Source: Nymphaea colorata (Eukaryota; Streptophyta; Magnoliopsida; Nymphaeales; Nymphaeaceae). Taken from it: DNA of 64,000 nt. Below the pieces are notes generated by a model. It saw only the letters and a program-made list of their open reading frames with translations. It was not told the DNA's origin and did not search any database. Where the stretch lies: NCBI RefSeq assembly GCF_008831285.2, contig NC_045144.1, forward strand, positions 2,048,001 through 2,112,000, given 5' to 3'. Positions 60,144 to 64,000 of the stretch are shown here, piece after piece; positions within the stretch are counted from its first letter, which is position 1; each line of letters starts with the position of its first letter. The position numbers and the translations under genes were made by a program.

Positions 60144-63100
60144 CACACACACATGCTAAAAATTATTTTAAATAAAACTTAAACGTCCTAATATATTTGT
60201 AAAAACTATTTTTTTATAAAACATGCTTTGAATCAAGTAGTTTTTATGAAAATTGTTGATTTTTCTATTATGAAAATGTTGACGCTATGAGAGATATTCA
60301 TTTGTGCTTATTATAAACACACTATTAAAACTAAAAAAATGGTCAACTTAATATACGACCCTTAAGATCATATTGGTAAGGTTAATTTTTTTTTTAAAAC
60401 AAAAAGGACACTTTAAGTTTCATATTTAATGGGTCTCGTTTTTGTCTCTACCTATTGGTCTGGTTTCAATCAATCACTCTACATATTTCTTTAAGATTCA
60501 TAAGAACAGTGTGTATATGATAAAGGGCCTGGTTTTTACCTCTGACCGAAGTGTTTGGTTTTTATCAATATCCTTCATATATATATATATATATATAGAA
60601 TGGGATGGGTTTCTTGCCTTCTTTTTCCCTCACTCTCTCACCTAGTTATTGTCTCTATTTTTTTCTTTAATTTTTCTGTCACCCTAGGAGTGGTGAACCT
60701 TAAGAAAGGAAGATAAATGGAAGGTTCAGTCCAAACAAAAATTGGACTGACGTTATTCATATAGAAATGTAAACAAGAAATGAATTGAATAAAGAATCCT
60801 TAGGAAGGCCAATTTGCCAATTGGATATGCGGCCTCTTTATTTAAGCATGAAGGAAGACCACACATTCTTCAATATTGTAGAAGCACTTCATAAATATTA
60901 GCATTCCTTTGTCCTGGTTTGTCTTTCTTAGCTCCCTCTCTACTCAACTTGCGTTTCCTCGACGAATGATCTAGGGCTTCCATTTTTCTCTTCCCCCAAC
61001 TTTCTTTTCCCCAATTGGGGAGGGTGAACTGGTAATGGCGTGATCCACACAGCGCAACAAAGCTCATTTTCTGCCATGTTACCTCTAGATTTGTCAACCA
61101 ACATTCTCCTGGTATGGTCATCTCCTATTTTCTCATCGGCTCATCTTTTGAGGAAGAAGCCTTTGCTTTGCTTTGGTTGACAAGGAGAAAGTAAGGCCTC
61201 ATTTTGATTTGATGCACAAGAAAAATAATGAGTTTAGGTAGTTTTTTTTTTAAGTTTGTATGATTTAACTTGCAGCATCAAACCGGGCAAATTTTACCCT
61301 ACATTTTTTCTTTGAAATGGGGAAAAGGTACTTCTTTCCACGAAAAAAACTCCCTACCATACAATGGCAATTTTACCATGTATTTTTCTTCACGTGCATC
61401 AAACAAAGCAAAAAAGAAGAAGGTTCAACAGAACAGTAATACCATGAATGTTTTTTGAAAAATCAAAACTCGGAATTCAGGGTCATGGTTAGGCGAGATC
61501 CAAATTTCTCGTCTGATGGCTAAAATTTTTGAAACTTTGTCAAAGTCAGTATGTCAGCATTAGCAACTATTGTCGCTTTAACAATGATTTATGGTCCTTT
61601 TAACAATGATTTTTAAATTTTTGCTATCCAACCACTATTCAGCAGCATTGACTATATATATATATATATATTATACAGTAATTCAATGTAAAGCATGCTC
61701 TAATTTAAGTTTTTAGTAAAATTTGATTTTTTTACTACCCAGATTTTGCTATTATATAGAGTAGCTAGTTTTTTATTGTTAAAAAAATGCATTTAAACTA
61801 AAAAGATGAGCACACTCTTCTTTTTTCCATCAAATCACCCTTGATAAAGTCAAATTCATTGTGTGATCGATCATTGCTAAATCCAAACCATTTACATCCC
61901 TAACCCTCACGCCAGCGGAGGTCTGGAACAAATGCAAAAGAGAGAACAATCAGAAGATGTTCATTCTTCACAGGTGAAGGTTTAGTTTGGTAGGGTGTTT
62001 CGAATACCAAATACAGCATTATGGATCTAGACCTGTATCTCAAGCACAGGAAATGAATTTGATACGTAAGGGCAGCATCAGATCCATATTTTAAGTTTGG
62101 ATCTCGAATAAATCGTACATGGAAAATTCATCCGCAACAAGGTCCCATCTGAATTCTTGATCAACATGATGTACGTACGTCTGATGGGTGAATTTGTGAT
62201 CCTGAGAGCTACAGATTGCCTTTGAGCATAGGTCTAATAAGATCGTGACGTGGACATTATTGCACCAGAAAGTCAAATCTGGTTCCAGATCCAGTTAAGT
62301 TCTGACCCGTTGACGACTCGATCTACACGTAAATAAAGAAACTGATGGGATGCAACGGACTTTCATTCAATATTTGAATTTGCTACTAAATAAATGTCTA
62401 CTGTATGGGTTATGGAGGGGTGAATTTTGAGCACAGAAGTCAGCTGCACTAAGGGCGGTTGGTCATTATCCTCTGGCTTACATTGAATAAGGGTATTTTT
62501 GTATTAATAAATTATGAAACAAAATTCTGGAAAAATTTTGAGAAAACTGTGGATAAAGATTTTCTTCTTTGAGCATTTACTTTTTGGAAATTAAATAAAT
62601 CGAAAGGATTAATAGAGGCAAACAATTTGCTCAAGATATTGCTATAATTAATAGTCGAAAAAACTAAAAGGAAGAAGTTTTCAAAATTTAAAGGCAACAA
62701 AGCCTATTTTTTTTAGAGTTATGAAAAATCCAAACTTTTGGTTTCTTTGAGGGCCAATGTGTAAACTTATATTTTTCCAAGTCAAATTTAAGTTATTATT
62801 TATTTTATTGAAAAGGTAGCTACTACTACTTTTATACACGATATCTTTTAGAACGATTAATGATCAGAAGCAGAATATCTTAATTTTTTACTCAGTTAAG
62901 ATAGTCAATCAGTTGATTTTGCCATCTAATATTGATCTATCTCGACCAATATCATCCATCATTTCGGCCATTTCTATATCGATTTTTTGAAATCCAGCTG
63001 CTCGGGTGGATGAGAAATGCTCAAAATTATTTGCACAAAAAAAAAAAAAAGAATCGATAAAAGTGGATGTACCAATCGCACTTCATTTATGAGGAATCAA

Positions 63101-63164
63101 ATTAACTCAATGCTCGTGTCGTCATCCCTGGTAGGGTCACGACCACTTGTGATTATTTCTAGTC
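58116..63164. other. AT-rich intergenic DNA, no gene recognised
   Basis: No supported coding region. Short (AT)n runs occur at about 60,111-60,140, 60,576-60,597 and 61,652-61,671. A somewhat GC-richer patch at 59,200-59,330 shows no family match. A GGGTGTTTCGAATACCAAA motif near 61,994 resembles a PIF-type terminus but has no identified partner. Confidence 0.4.
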
Positions 63165-63885
63165 AGCCCGGCTGGATAAGGAGCCGTGCTCGGGCTGGTC
63201 CGATACCAAAAACCCGGGCCCAAGCCAGTGGCGGAGCCAGACAAGTTTTCTAGAGGGGGCACCCATTCATAGATTTTCACATACGAAGGGGCACTCACAA
63301 AACAAATATTTAAAGATATTAATGTAAAAATAAACAAACATTGAGGGATGTTTGGCGAAGCTTTGATCTCCTCATTCCTCAAGTGCGATTAGATCGCCAA
63401 ACAAAAATCCTTCATAAATTAGACAAATTTCAAAACTGAAACTCATTATAGGAAAATCCTATACGTTAAGTGCTACTGCTATCAGATTCACCACTTCTTC
63501 TTAATTTTCCACTAATAGTTAGGAAAAGAAACAAAAAAGCAGAAGTCAGGAGCAGCAGAGGCAGAGGAGACGGAAGCGATTAAATGCCAAACTCTCGGAC
63601 ATTTACTCCGTGGCCTGCCGCCAGCGATTTCGGTGTTGGCTTATCGAAAATCCCTGAACGAGATGCTCGCAGTAACCTCGCCTGGAGGCTGAGGAAAACG
63701 GTGGGGCGCGACCCAATTCTGGCATGGGCAACTGCCAAAACATGCCTTGAAGCTCCGCATGTGAAGCTCCTTTTCACATGGAGCTTTATTGGGCTGGCGT
63801 GGGCAGCGTAGCTCCGCTACTGGCCCAAGCTTGACCCGATCATTTAAACCTGAGCCCGAGTCTAGCTCGGGCCCGGTTCGATTAA
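63165..63885. repeat. GC-rich GCCCGAG-type repeat, split by a hAT element
   Basis: GC-rich blocks 63,165-63,225 (GCTCGGGCTGG, CCCGGGCCC) and 63,831-63,885 (GAGCCCGAG, GCTCGGGCCCGG) are two halves of one repeat interrupted by the element at 63,226-63,822. The style resembles 918-1,008. Confidence 0.5.
63226..63822. mobile_element. Non-autonomous hAT element (597 bp)
   Basis: The left terminus CAGTGGCGGAGCCAG and the inverted right terminus CAGTAGCGGAGCTAC match at 12 of 15. The element is flanked by perfect 8-bp direct copies of GCCCAAGC (63,218-63,225 and 63,823-63,830), the hAT signature. It inserted into a GC-rich repeat, whose two halves resume on either side. A 75-codon plus-strand frame (63,584-63,811) lies in a GC-richer inner part (RTFTPWPAASDFGVGLSK at its start). 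It has no transposase motif and may be chance or captured DNA. Confidence 0.85.
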
Positions 63886-64000
63886 ATTAAAAAATATATT
63901 TTTAATAAAAAATAATATATAAATATAATTAATCATAATAAAATATTATATATATATATATATATAACTTAGTAAAATAAATATTACAAAAATTTTCGAG
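63886..64000. other. AT-rich right edge with (AT)n
   Basis: Very AT-rich DNA with a short AT run at about 63,949-63,966. Nothing else recognised. Confidence 0.5.

Noticed and set aside
63860-63875. GGTTCGATTAAA as a tRNA B box
   Set aside because: No A box or cloverleaf around it. It is part of a GC-rich repeat.

Overview
The window is nuclear DNA from a flowering plant. It is AT-rich and mostly intergenic, with one clearly intact protein gene and a large load of old, nested transposable elements. The conserved gene is an uninterrupted plant-type AP-3 delta adaptin. The repeats are plant classes: Ty1-copia, L1-type LINE, PIF/Harbinger and hAT, plus long (AT)n runs. The AP-3 delta reading frame is GC-rich at its 5' end and AT-rich at its 3' end, a gradient best known from monocots. 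I cannot name the species.

Layout. 0-1 kb: a possible first exon of a gene running off the left edge (minus strand), followed by a GC-rich repeat. 1.5-8.7 kb: three diverged copies of one repeat unit (1.5-3.9, 5.0-6.3 and 6.4-8.7 kb), probably LTR-derived. 8.7-18.4 kb: AT-rich DNA with no recognisable gene, apart from (AT)n tracts and a fold-back element. 18.4-21.8 kb: two diverged copies of a CT/AT-rich tandem array. 22.1-24.6 kb: a decayed PIF/Harbinger transposon with both of its genes, a DDE transposase with two inferred introns and a Myb/SANT-like protein. 27.0-32.4 kb: a decayed Ty1-copia retrotransposon with one full LTR, one truncated LTR and a reverse-transcriptase deletion. 32.9-33.4 kb: two small MITE-like elements just upstream of AP-3 delta. 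33.6-37.0 kb: promoter and leader region, with upstream ORFs, and the AP-3 delta coding region. 37-43 kb: 3' flank and a roughly 310 bp segment present twice.

43.0-56.4 kb is the most interesting part, a stack of insertions. hAT-like ends at 43,015 and 56,443 appear to bracket an L1-type LINE (minus strand). The LINE is interrupted by a 4,994 bp element with PIF/Harbinger-type TIRs and a TAA target duplication (46,093-51,086). It is interrupted again by a 589 bp GC-rich TIR element (54,022-54,610). The Harbinger-type insert has no visible transposase. It carries host-gene-like DNA: an exon matching the plastid NADPH-thioredoxin reductase NTRC, a 70-codon ORF for a small membrane protein behind an apparent 5'-UTR intron, and a 54 bp minisatellite. 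This fits a gene-capturing (Pack-type) PIF/Harbinger element.

56.4-64 kb: repeats and AT-rich DNA, ending with a 597 bp non-autonomous hAT element (63,226-63,822) that has a perfect 8 bp target duplication and sits inside another GC-rich repeat. Only the AP-3 delta gene is confidently functional. All alignments were made by eye, so similarity limits are approximate.
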